Of a DNA stretch of 64,000 bases, positions 35,909-47,173 are shown piece by piece. The position numbers and the translations under genes were made by a program. Source of the DNA: Petunia secreta (Eukaryota > Streptophyta > Magnoliopsida > Solanales > Solanaceae); the NCBI GenBank assembly GCA_029990175.1, contig JARKIP010000033.1, forward strand, positions 19,327,001 to 19,391,000. The letters run 5' to 3'. The notes below the pieces were generated by a model that made no database searches, was not told where the DNA came from, and was given only the letters and a program-made list of their open reading frames with translations. Within the stretch, counting starts at the first letter, position 1; each line of letters starts with the position of its first letter.

Positions 35909-38900
35909 ATGGGATTTCTTGGAAGTTTGTTGGGAATATTTGGTTTTGGAGTTGGAATTTCTATAGGTCTGACTGTTGGTTATTTCTTGTTCATATACTT
36001 TGAGCCCAGAGATGTTAAGGTAAATTCATTGCATTCATTTCATTCTTTATTTCTCTTTAATGTTATTTAGTGCTTTCATTTCCTTTGATCATCTGATAAG
36101 ATAGTAACCATTTTAATGAGATTTTAGCTAGAAATGACTTTGTTTATCCGTTTCTTATATTGGTTTTACGTTGCATATGTTGTTGTCCTGAGAAATTTAG
36201 CTCAACCCAATCCTCCTACTGTCCTACAATTCACCATGTATTCCACACGCCTAAGTAGCTTCTTAGCTTGTAATGTTGGTGCAAAATTATTCATCCTTCA
36301 ACCGAGGCAAATTCAGGGTCTAGAGTCAGTGAGCTCAGAACGAGTTTCATCTCATATATATGTGATCTTATTTCATATGAATACATAGTTCGAGCTGTAA
36401 TGAATTGAGCTGAACCTACTGAAATCATCCTAAATCCGCCTCTCTCCTTTAGTTTTACGAAAGATGCAGATAGACTAGTTTATATGTCATAAGAAAATTT
36501 CTGCTTCCTTATAAGGTTTAACAAATGCAAACCAACTTATCCAAAAGTGAACTGAATATCTTGAACAAAAATCTTCAGGATTTACCAGCAAGTATACCAT
36601 TTGATGAAATTGAGCCAAGCTCACTAGTTGATCTTCTACCTGAACTCCCATCATGGGTGATGAATCCAGACTATGAGCGGGTAAGCACCTGCCTTCATTT
36701 GAATTTACATTCTTTTATCATAGTTATTCCAAGTCATTCTTATATCGGTGAAATTTTTATCAAATCATTGTGTAGATTGACTGGTTCAATGAGTTTATAG
36801 CCAATATGTGGCCTTATCTTGACAAGGTAATCTAAGTTCTACATTTGGTATTTCCAACATATCATTCATATCATCTTTGGGATATTACTCATGTTTATGC
36901 TTAAATGGTCTGAAGTAGTATAACCAACATGCATACATAGTGTAGCCTGATTTATTATTTCCTCTACAGGCAATTTGTGGAATTATTAAAACCACATCCA
37001 AACCTATTTTTGCAGAGTATATTGGCCAGTATCAAATAAAATCTATTGAGTTTGAGCATCTTACTCTTGGAACAATTCCTCCTAGATTCCATGGTGAGCG
37101 CCAAATTTCATCAAGCACATGAATTAGGAGTATTGTGACAGACCATCTAATAAAAGTTTAAATTGCACATAGCTAGTTGATAAGTGTTGGTTTCATTTAA
37201 TTTCAATGATAATTTTGGCAGGTATTAAAGTATATGATTCCAATGAAAAGGAGCTAGTATTTGAGTTTGCAGTCAGATGGGCTGGAAATCCAAATATAGT
37301 TGTGGCATTGAAGTTCTTATCTCTAAAAATCTCGGCACAGGTAGGACTAGTTTCCAATCTGTCGTTCTTATCAAGGATAGGTTGACATATTATTGAAATA
37401 AATGTGTTATGCCATTTACTTTTCTGTAACTTATCTGATTTTTCATCGTTTCCTTGGATTGCTTTACTAGCTTAATGTTTATGGATGGTACTAAGGTACG
37501 TGGCTATATGTGTTTAAAGATCATGACTAATTGTTGTTTTTGGTGTATCTTGAGATTAATTCCTCTCTTATCTCTAAACAATCTGCTTCAGTAGGATATG
37601 TTCCCAAATATAAACAGAGAGAATGAGATTTTATTGATCTTTTAGGTGATATTAACAGTATAACTCTTAATGAGAAATTTTACCAAGGTTTTCAATGTTT
37701 ATCTTCAGTTGATAGATTTCCAAATGGCTGCTACAGCAAGGCTGACACTGAAACCTTTTGTCCCAACCTTCCCATGTTTTTCAAGCATAATAGTATCACT
37801 GACGAAGAAGGTAAGTAAGCTTGTAAAATATCTTGCCTTCCAAAGATATTAACCCTGCCAATGAGTTGAAATTTGCAACAATAATCTAGTAATAGACATG
37901 ACATAATCTCTCTCACTAAGATTATCGATCTTATGTAGCCAGAGGTAGACTTTGGGCTAAAAGTAATTGGAGGAGATTTAATGGCAATCCCTGGATTACA
38001 CCATTTTGTTCAGGTAAGCTTCCTCTTTAACCTAGTGTGTTTTTTAAGTACTAAGATGCATAACCTAAGCTTGAATTGGATTTATCAATGAAGTCTCATA
38101 TGATACTTTAAACATGCTTCTTCACTTGTTCTTTTTTGTCTGGGGCTGGGATCAAGTTAAATCATTTCTGTGAACTTTTGCCAAGTTGATTTGCAATCCA
38201 CTTTGATTCACAACATTACTTGTTTTTATGGATTACCAGCTGGTTGACCTATGAAGAAGTTCTGTTTATTATCATGCATCACCAGTATTTACTCAATAAA
38301 TCTTTCAACTTGGCACTGACAAAAAAGCAATCTACGATTCAAATTAGTTCTGTTACTCCAGCAGCCTAAACCAATACAATTCCTAAAAGAACTAGGCTGG
38401 AAGATATTTGTTCGCAACCTGATATAAAATGCATTTTGAGTCTGTATTAATCATAAGGCAGGAACACTTTATGCTGAATATCAGGGGAAGGGCTTGAGTA
38501 CTTTCCTGACAGTAGATTAAATTGTATAAAATGCACCTAGAAGGCTTATTCATTGTTAGGCTATGACTTAAGCAGTTGATAGAGCTACTGAACCAGAAAA
38601 GCTTAACATGATTCATCTGCTGAAGAGATAGTTGCTTTTGAGCGACGCTGTTATACCTATTCTTCCTTTGTAACATTAAATGTTATGCTATCATTGTGTA
38701 TGTGTTTGGCCATTGTTTGTTAAGTACAATCAGAAGTACATAGATCTTTATAAAGTTTACAGATCTCTCATCCAATCCATTTGCACTTTCTACAGTGATA
38801 TTCAAATTCAAACCGACAACATTAGAGACAGGAGTCTTTTGTACTTTACCCTTCTTGGCTAATTTAATAACATTTCCATCGGGTGGCAGGAAACTATAAG

Positions 38901-41509
38901 CAAGCAAGTCGCTAGGCTTTACCTCTGGCCACAAACACTTGAAATACCAATTCTTGACAGTTCAATGTAAGTTGTTAACAAAATAATTTACTTGACATAT
39001 TGACAATGGACTAATTCCTGGCAGCCACTTGTATAAAATGTGTTGTTATACTTGAGCATTACTATTGTAGTTTCAGTGAATATAAGGAATGCATCCTGAC
39101 ACAACCTTTTAAGCTTTGGTTTTCTCAAAATTATAGCATCTTCCTTCTTCTTCTTCCCCCTTATTTTGTTTTGTTGCATATGTTTTGAAGAGAGAATGAC
39201 AACCATTCATGTGTTTTACCATTCCTTGTGTACAACAAAATTTAAAACTTCTTGCATAAAAAGGGGTTTATAAAGGTCTTAAGCTACTCTACTCGCTGAA
39301 AATTTTTGAGAAGGATGATTGGATTCTTTCACATAGTACTAGAGTCAAATTTTGGTTATTCAACAGTTGTTTTTTCTCTACTTCTATCCAAGTTTTATAT
39401 TTTCTCTGTCTGTTTTAACGCTACGATCTTCTTCTTGAACTCATCCCCATCGAGCCACTCTAGGTTCTTTCTTTCAGTTCCCATGATACATTAGCTGTAG
39501 TTCAAACAGATCCTTTAGCTCGTTGTATCCACTCTTACTTCATTGACATTTTTCGACTTGTTGAGCCTACTCCCTCCTCCACGTGTTGAGCCACCTAAAT
39601 TATGTCCATCAAAAAGAAAAAAAGAATCTGTACTCCACATTTACATGTGTGAGAATGTCATAGAAGTATATGATGTCTCCCGTATCAGATATCTAAACAC
39701 ATCCAAAGTGGTTTAGCATTAAAGTATTGAGTTGAATGCTCATATCCTTTCATATTTTCTAACACTAGATTCTGTAATTTTAATAGAGGAGCTGTGAAGA
39801 AGCCTGTTGGAATACTACATGTGAAGGTTCTGAGAGCAGAAAAACTTTTGAACACAGATTTTTTGAGTAAATCAGATCCTTATGTTAAACTCAGCTTAGG
39901 TGGAGAGAGGCTTCCAGCAAAGAAGACTACTGTAAAGATGAACACTCTAAATCCAGAGTGGAATGAGGATTTCAAGTTGACCGTAAAGGATCCCGAGACT
40001 CAAGTTCTGCAATTGAATCTATATGACTGGGAAAAGGTTAGAATCTTGATACCTGAAGAATAAAGTATTTACTTTTGAATCAAAGACCATCATAGTACTC
40101 CAAAAAGTTATACTAGATATATTTTGCTCCTTAACTTTGTAATGGCTACAATTCTGGTTTCTGATTTTTACACCTTCCATCTCAACTTTTCACAGCCTTT
40201 ACTTGCTTGGTTTTTAAGAGTAAAATGTTTGGATGTATTACCACATGGCACTTGGTTAGGAAGCATTAAGATTTTGGAAACCAGAAAAGCTAGTTAAAAA
40301 GAAGTAACAAGACATTTCATGTTATATGAAGTATTACATGACCTGATAGAGTAGAAAAATTCTGTCAGTGTGTAGAATATAAATATAAATGCATTTAGAA
40401 AAATGATATTGAACCAAACTCATGAATCAACACAAACATTTTACTTGATGATTTTGACTGTTGTTCATCAAGAATAAGAACCAGTGTTTTGGTTTTCACT
40501 TTGTTTCACAGATTGGGGCACACGACAAGTTGGGAATGCAAGTAGTGCCACTGAAATTGCTCAATCCATATGAGAAGAAAGAACTAACTCTTGATTTGGT
40601 CCACAGCACAAACCCAAATGACCCTCAGAACAAGAAGCCACGAGGCCAGATTATGTTGGAGATGTCATTCATTCCTTTCCAAGAAGATAGTAAAAAGTTT
40701 AGTGGACCTATTAGTCTTCACAAAAGAAAAGAGAGTCTTTCAAGCCTTTCAGATGACAATTCATTGTGTGGTGCCGGTTTGCTATTGGTTACAGTTATTG
40801 CTGCTGAAGATGTAGAAGGGAAACACCATACCAATCCTTATGCAGTGGTAGTTCTTCGAGGAGATAAAAAGAAAACAAAGGTGATTTTCACCCACTCTTT
40901 TCTTTTTCTTCTTTTCCGACAACTCAGAATCTCAAAGGACCAAATTGGCGCATGGTTAGATACTTGGTAGAAAATAGCAGGCCTTTGCCCGCAGCAGGTT
41001 CGAACTCGTGACATGTGTATGATCCACACATCACATGTTACACTCATACCACTTAACCAAAGTACTAGGGGCGATTTTCACACTCCTTTACATATAACCA
41101 TCTCATTGGTTTTCTCCTGAACCTTTGTTTACTAAACTACTTGTAGGTGATGAATAAAACCTGGAATCCAAAATGGGAAGAAGAATTCCAGTTTGTGTTG
41201 GAAGAGGCTCCATTAAAAGATTTAATCCATATTGAAGTCAAGAGCAAGAGGAGAAGATTTGGTTTTCGGTCTAAGGTAAAAGAACCATAATCACAAATCT
41301 CCTTAATTAACTTTTATTACTACAGATGTTAAATACAGAAACTGATGTTTGTTGTATCTTAATTTCTTTTTCATCTGTAGGAGTTACTTGGCTATGTAGA
41401 TATCCAACTGAAGGATGTAATCTACAATGGACGTATCAACGAAAAGTACCATCTCATCAATTCTAAAGATGGGATTCTACATGTTGACATCAGATGGAAG
41501 GTGATCTAG
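35909..41509 (+). CDS. SYT3: Synaptotagmin SYT3-like ER-plasma membrane tether, 12 exons
   Basis: Coding exons: 35909-36019, 36579-36680, 36776-36826, 36970-37093, 37222-37340, 37709-37810, 37939-38013, 38890-38966, 39787-40036, 40512-40880, 41147-41275, 41381-41509. All introns are GT-AG, phases agree, and the sum gives 545 aa with no break. The protein has an N-terminal membrane anchor (residues ~5-31, GFGVGISIGLTVGYF), an SMP lipid-transfer domain (~72-250, from IDWFNEF to LYLWPQTLEI), C2A (~258-365, with SKSDPYVKL and YDWEK) and C2B (~424-530). C2B reads HHTNPYAVV, lacking the Asp of SDPY, so calcium binding by C2B is doubtful; Arabidopsis SYT3 has the same feature. Family role: anchors ER to plasma membrane and moves glycerolipids at contact sites. 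SYT3 rather than SYT1/2 is chosen because of the long second C2 linker and the ending HVDIRW. Confidence 0.95.
40892..41070 (-). mobile_element. tRNA-derived SINE in intron 10 of the SYT3-like gene
   Basis: Flanking direct repeats are GTGATTTTCAC (40881-40891) and GCGATTTTCAC (41071-41081). On the minus strand a TGGTTAAGTGG A-box-like motif (about 41045-41055) precedes GAGTTCGAACC, a B-box-like motif (about 40997-41007). The element ends in an A/G-rich tail at 40892-40916. It thus lies antisense to the gene, with its left target copy overlapping the splice donor GTGATT. Confidence 0.82.
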
Positions 41510-42186
41510 CAACTGCAGCTGCCTCTGTGATCATATATTTGGACGATCTGCGAGAAGTTCTCCTAGCATTTGTTGCCACTGATTATAGTATACATATACA
41601 GGCTTGTGTATAAAAATCATAGCACTATGTCCACTCTTTTTTACTAAAAAGTCATGAAAAAAATGCATACATACATCTGCGCGTGCGCATACAGAGGAAT
41701 GTTCATTAGTGCTTTTTGTCTTTCCTATGAGGTGTAAGAATACTCATTTGTGTATATCATATTCTTATCAATCAATATACCACACCTTAAGTTTCTTTTT
41801 GCGTCAAATCTGCTCTATCTATCTAGGTTTATTTAATGTTCCATCGGTCTCAACTTATGTGGCGGAATTTGACTCGACACAGAGTTTAGAAATAGATATT
41901 GGTTTTTTAATGTTGCAAAATTATCATTGTTAGAAAAAGAGAAAATGAAGATTGAAATCATAAAAAAGTTGGTTGTAGCTTTTAAAGAAGTGAGACATAA
42001 TAAAGGTAATATAGAAAAATACTATAATATTAAATAATTATGAAATAAGAAAGTGTATCCTTTTTTTTTTTTTTTTTTTTTTGTGATAGATTTAAAAAGA
42101 AAACAATTGGGACAGGGTAGTATACAGTACTAAATAGTTTGTTCTTTTAAGGTAAAACAAGGATTCTTTATACCTTTGTCCTGTTA

Positions 42187-42220
<34 letters not shown>

Positions 42221-43064
42221 AATTTCTAGGTTTTTTGAAGGAACAGCATTCTAAAAGGAATGAAACTCCTCCATTGATCTTTATCTTTTTCTTGGGATAA
42301 GTTTTGAAAATTTATAAATTGACGTCTCTTATATTCACAACAACAAAACAATAAAAACTCCACAATGGAGTCCTTAGAATAATTTTGTTTTAGGAAGACT
42401 TTTCATCAGAAAATGATGTATGTCAATTAGCCAAACCAATTTTAATAAATATTTATTTTAATATTTTTCTTGATGTATAATTTATTGTCAACTAATATTG
42501 GCTTTGTTAGTTTCCGCAAAACGCCATATTATTCGATCCCAATATATTTCTATACGGGCATGCAAGTTTCTAAACGGAATACGGTAAATCTTGACAAATG
42601 TCACACCCAATGCAAGTGTAATACTCCTAACAAGTAACAACAATATGTTTTAAATCCAATTACTAGTTGATATCGTTTATATTGATTCCATTTGTCTGTT
42701 TGTTGCATACCTCTATGTAAATTCAAAGTAGAGCGAGAACTTTGTGTGCAACTTGAGTTATGAATTGGCACAAAATTATAGTGCAGCTTGAATGGTGCTC
42801 TCAGCATGGGCTCTGCGTCTATGTGGAGCTGCACCAACCTTAGGTTTGTTTTAGCCTTTGAAAATGCACTTGTCAAATGAATTGTTTTTGGCTGCTTATT
42901 GTGGCATTATAGAAGACACTATAATCAGGATGCAGAAATTCGAGAAAAACTTAATAGTTCGTATTGTTTAGTGGGGAGCCAGAATATTCATGAACAAAGA
43001 TTCAACTTTTATAGAAATAGGCTAATTAAATCAAGTTTTTGTTCCAAGTCAAGGGAATTTAACA
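41510..43064 (+). other. 3' flank of the SYT3-like gene; long poly-T tracts
   Basis: The 3' UTR probably occupies the first few hundred bases. T-runs of about 20-28 at 42061-42081 and 42189-42216 are the only notable structures. No further gene is seen. Confidence 0.5.
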
Positions 43065-43073
43065 CTTGTTTGA

Positions 43074-43542
43074 GTAAAAATTTCGCCCAGCAGCCACTTT
43101 TAACACTGGTATTTAGTTTGAGGCCACTATTTTCTTTGGTCTTACACTAGAGGCCACTTTTGGGTCTTTACTAAATAAATGTTGACTTAAGTTCTGATAG
43201 TTGACTGAAGTTCAGTCCATACGGCCCCTGGACTGAAGTTCCATCTCTTAAGGACTGAACTTTCAGTCCATATGGCCATGGACTGAACTTCAGTCCATGG
43301 TATGGCTATGGACTGAACTTCAGTCCATGGCCATGGACTGAAGTTCTATCTTAAGGACTGGACTGAACTTCAGTCCATATGGGCGTGGATTGAAGTTCAA
43401 TCTTTAAGGACTGAACTTCAATCCGGCCTCTGGACTGAAGTTCTATCTCTTTAAGCAAAAGTGGCCACAAACTAAATATTTTGGTATTAGTGGCCTGTGC
43501 CCAAAGACCAGTGGCAAAAGTGGCCTTTCGTGCACTTAGCCC
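43074..43542. mobile_element. Mutator-like MITE packed with ACTGAASTTCAG palindromes
   Basis: The 9-bp direct repeat CTTGTTTGA flanks it (43065-43073 and 43543-43551). Ends are imperfect inverted repeats of ~90 bp (left 'agccacttttaacactggtatttagttt'; the right complement reads 'ggccacttttgccactggt' ... 'atttagttt'). Between 43195 and 43455 about nine copies of a perfect or near-perfect palindrome (GGACTGAAGTTCAGTCC type) alternate with 'atggccatgg' spacers. No coding capacity. Confidence 0.88.
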
Positions 43543-43580
43543 CTTGTTTGATCATACATTTTATTATTTATCAATTTAAA

Positions 43581-44753
43581 GAATTAATTCCTAAAATGGT
43601 CACTGAACTAATGCAAAGTATTTAAAAAAGTCAATTTTCTTTGATTTGGAACAAAAATATGACTACTTATATAAAGTATCTTAAAGAGTCATTCTCCCTA
43701 GTTGGGTATTAAAGTTCACCGAAAAACGCATTTTAGTTTTTTAATTAAAAATGGACCCAATTATAAATATTTTAAATTTTTTTAAAATACCAAATTATTT
43801 ATTTATGAGATAATTTATTGGTGGATTATTTATTCTTCATTTTTATATTATAGTTGTTTTTGGTATATTAATGTCCTATTTGCATATTAATAGTATACTT
43901 GATTTCCTATTGGTTTCATATTAATAATATATTTGATTTTCTTTGTGCATCATATCCTAATCATACATATTTATATAAAGTGTGAGAACTTTATAAGGCC
44001 AGAGGGGGTATGGAAGTATACTCCCTAGTATTTTGGCATTCGGTTAAGCTGATTTTAAGGAATGGTCATTAAAAAATATCAAAGTGTGGAAATAGTATTA
44101 TGGTAGTTTTGTGATAAGGTACAACAACAAATATACTAAGACTAATTAGAAATTATAACTGATGTAGTTATTTGAAATCTTTCCCAACAATTCTAGTTGA
44201 AAAATGTAGTACCATAAGTTTTTTTTACATATTTTTGGGCATAATAATTACTAAATTTTACTATATATTTTCATATGCGGTATATCTTTTAGACATTTTT
44301 GGTTAACATTAATTTTTACTTTTAAGTTGAATCTTTTCCCATAGCATATTCTTATTTCTTTAAAAAATTAACAAAATTTGAGAGGTTTGGAGTTTGAATT
44401 GTCATAGAAAAACTTCAAATTCAAAGTTTGAAGTTTGATTTACCATGGTCAGACGTCTAAAAATTTGAGGTGGCTAATACCTTAAGTTTTGGCTATTGTG
44501 TAAAATTTCAAGGTGGCTAATACCTTAAATTTGATTTTTTTAAAAAAATTTAAGATATTTCGGGTCCTTTTTAATTAAAAAACTAAAATAAAATGTTACA
44601 TTAGTATTTTTGGTGAACTTTAACACCCAACTTAGGAGAATGACTTTTTAAGGTACTTTGAATAAGTTGGGTGATATTTTTATCCCAAACCAAATAAAAG
44701 TAACTTTTTAAAATACTTTGCATTAGTTTAATGACCATTTTAAGAATTAACTC
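43581..44753. mobile_element. Mutator-like MITE, 1173 bp, with long terminal inverted repeats
   Basis: Flanking 9-mers CAATTTAAA (43572-43580) and CAATTTAAG (44754-44762) match at 8 of 9. Terminal inverted repeats begin GAATTAATTCCTAAAATGG / GAGTTAATTCTTAAAATGG and continue through 'aaagtatttaaaaaagt' and the 'ggtgaactttaa' block for about 190 bp. The core is AT-rich and non-coding. It holds a short direct duplication of 'aggtggctaataccttaa' at about 44469 and 44511. Confidence 0.88.
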
Positions 44754-44762
44754 CAATTTAAG

Positions 44763-47063
44763 GGCTGCATTTGTATTTGGCCAAAAATGAATTTTTGAGC
44801 AGGGGATATCATTTCAACCCCCTTGTGGTGTTAATATCAACTCAATTAGTGCATGCCACGTTTTTGAAAATTGATTTTTATAGCTTATATTAAGCGATGG
44901 TTAAAGTGTACACAATATTGGCTCATTTTATCACAACCATTAAAAGTTAAGATAGTTTTGATATTAACACCAGCTGTGCGTGTGTGGGTAAGTTATTTTC
45001 AAGGATATCCAATATTTGAATCAAGAAAGATGTGGTCCATTGATGCCCAAACTGTTGTTTGTTGGCTTCTTCAGAACCAATTGGGTCTAGCAGATGACAG
45101 GTTTGCAGCTGTGCCCTTGCAAGTGGCTTTGCTATCTCTATCATTAGTGATTAGTGTGAAAAACTATTATCTACAACTGGAACTGTTTCTTTATCATAGA
45201 AGAAAAATCTACAACTTGTCTTTCATTCCTATTAGGTTAGTAATGAAACGATTTTCAGAGAAAGCACACTTTCTAACTTTTAATAAAAAGAAAAGGTTGC
45301 TGCTAAGTGATAGAGATAAATTAAAGTTCATTGGTTCTGAAGTTCTTTGCATTTGATTGAGCAAAGACGTATAAATTTATCATATTTAAGAGATAAAGTA
45401 GTAGGAAACATATTAATTAATTATAGTTAAGCTAGAAACCTTATATAACAAACATATAGCATGCACTTTATTAACGTATCAAATATTTTTTAGTTAAGTT
45501 TATGAAGAATGTTGGCCCCTCACCTTCTTATATCCTTGCAAATCCATTAAAACGGCAGGATCTTAAAACGTTAATTTGATCCACTGATACACTGACATTA
45601 AAAAGGACTACAACATATATACGGACATACACGTTCATTTAATGATATACATATATATACACTTGTGCACTTGAAAAAATATTCATGTACGTACACAAAT
45701 ATACAGATTCATACACCTGTATAAAACTACACATACACTTTGTTCCACCTTCCAACAACCACCACATACATATACACATGTATAAAATATATACACGTAT
45801 ATACACATACAAAATTAAAAAAAAAAAGTAAAAAAAGGAGAAGAAGCAGATCAGAGCTCCGGGAACCGCCACCGGAGCATCCACGTAGCAGCAAAAAAAG
45901 CAGAGTAGATCGGAGTTGGTGCAGCAGATCAGAGCAACTGCTCAGTAGATCCGAAAAGTAGCAGCAGCGAAGCGGAGGAGCAAAAACGGTGGCGGACACA
46001 GTTGATCAGTGGTGGGGAGGTGGTGTTCCGGCGCCAGCGAGTGGGTGGAGGAAGGGGAGAGAAATAGAGAAAAAAAGTTAGGGTTAAGTGTTAGAGAGAG
46101 TGGAAAATGTGAAAATAATATGTTATGTAATAAACATTCAAATATCATTATGTTTTGTAATTTCTCAATAATATCGGTATGTTTTGTAATTTGATCCTTA
46201 GTGTGACAATTAGCGTAAAAATTTCTATATTTAACATGTCTGGTTAATTTATCTTAATTTTGAGGTTACTAATCTGTAAAAATTTAATTAGGCATTCAAT
46301 TTTATCATGTCATTTAATTTTTTGTTTTTTTTTTAAAATGATTTGCAAGTTTAGCAACCCACTTTCAAATCATTAGGGCTAAAGTTGCATATCCGATGGT
46401 GTGTGTTAAGGAAAAAAAATTGGTCTATAAATGAATCAAATTCGGGCAAAAAAAGTGAAGTTGGACTTACCTTCAAACATAATTCAAACCTTTTGATAAA
46501 AAAATAGTAGATTTACTTTAGACCAAAATTGCTGAACTTGGCTTGAACTTCAACCCCAATTGGCTGAAGATAAGCGAAGAGGGCAACCGCTGCAAAGGTG
46601 TACCCATAAGTGGCTGAAATCGTAGAGGTGTATACAAAAGTGTCTATATGTGCATTTTATCCGACTAGTCCATCCGTTACCAATGTTATGTTATCTTTTA
46701 AGTGAACTGATAATATAAAAATCTTTTTCAATTATCACTATATAAAAGTTAAACTCAACAAATAAATCGGGTTCAATACATAACTCTCATAACCATATAG
46801 ATGAAATTCCCCTATCTTTAACTAGAGGTTTTCAGATTTCAGTTTCAATGTCGACTCCAGAAAATGAAAATGTAGTTGGTAAGATACGATGTTTCCCTTG
46901 CTATATCTTACGCAACGTGAATCTTTATTAGTCGGACGATATATTCCGGATACCAAAACCTAGTTTACCAGCAGGCCATAGTCAAACTAGCCCACGGGCC
47001 TTATCCCCTAAAACCCAAGATACAAAAATATCCAATTGATGGACCCAAAAAAATCTTGAAAAC
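44763..47063. other. Intergenic; no gene identified, several low-complexity stretches
   Basis: A 161-codon open stretch at 44871-45356 has no recognisable domain and no gene signals, so I do not call it a gene. From 45640 to 45815 there is a (TATACACA)-like region on the + strand. It is followed by purine-rich DNA (45825-46075) with repeated 'agcagatcagagc'. Phrases 'tatgttttgtaatttctcaataatatcgg' and 'tatgttttgtaatttgatcc' (46149-46195) are a short duplication. This could be a decayed transposon, but no ends are visible. Confidence 0.4.
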
Positions 47064-47078
47064 ATGACATCTCTAGTG

Positions 47079-47087
47079 CCCATAAAT
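47079..47087 (+). promoter_or_regulatory. Candidate TATA box of the chloroplast RNP gene
   Basis: CATAAATATC lies ~87-95 bp before the ATG at 47174, in a CA-rich context typical of a short plant 5' leader. No better TATA-like motif is near. Confidence 0.4.
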
Positions 47088-47173
47088 ATCCCCATATCAA
47101 CAAACACAAGCCTATCTTCAAAAACTCCACTCCCAAAAAACCTTATCCCCTTCAAACCCCTTCTTGTTTCTCA

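Noticed and set aside
40990..41010. tRNA gene suggested by GGTTCGAACTC
   Set aside because: No cloverleaf can be formed. The motif is the B-box-like part of a SINE with target-site duplications.
44871..45356. 161-codon open reading frame on the + strand between the MITEs and the RNP gene
   Set aside because: No recognisable domain, hydrophobic/basic composition typical of AT-rich random sequence, no promoter or splice context.
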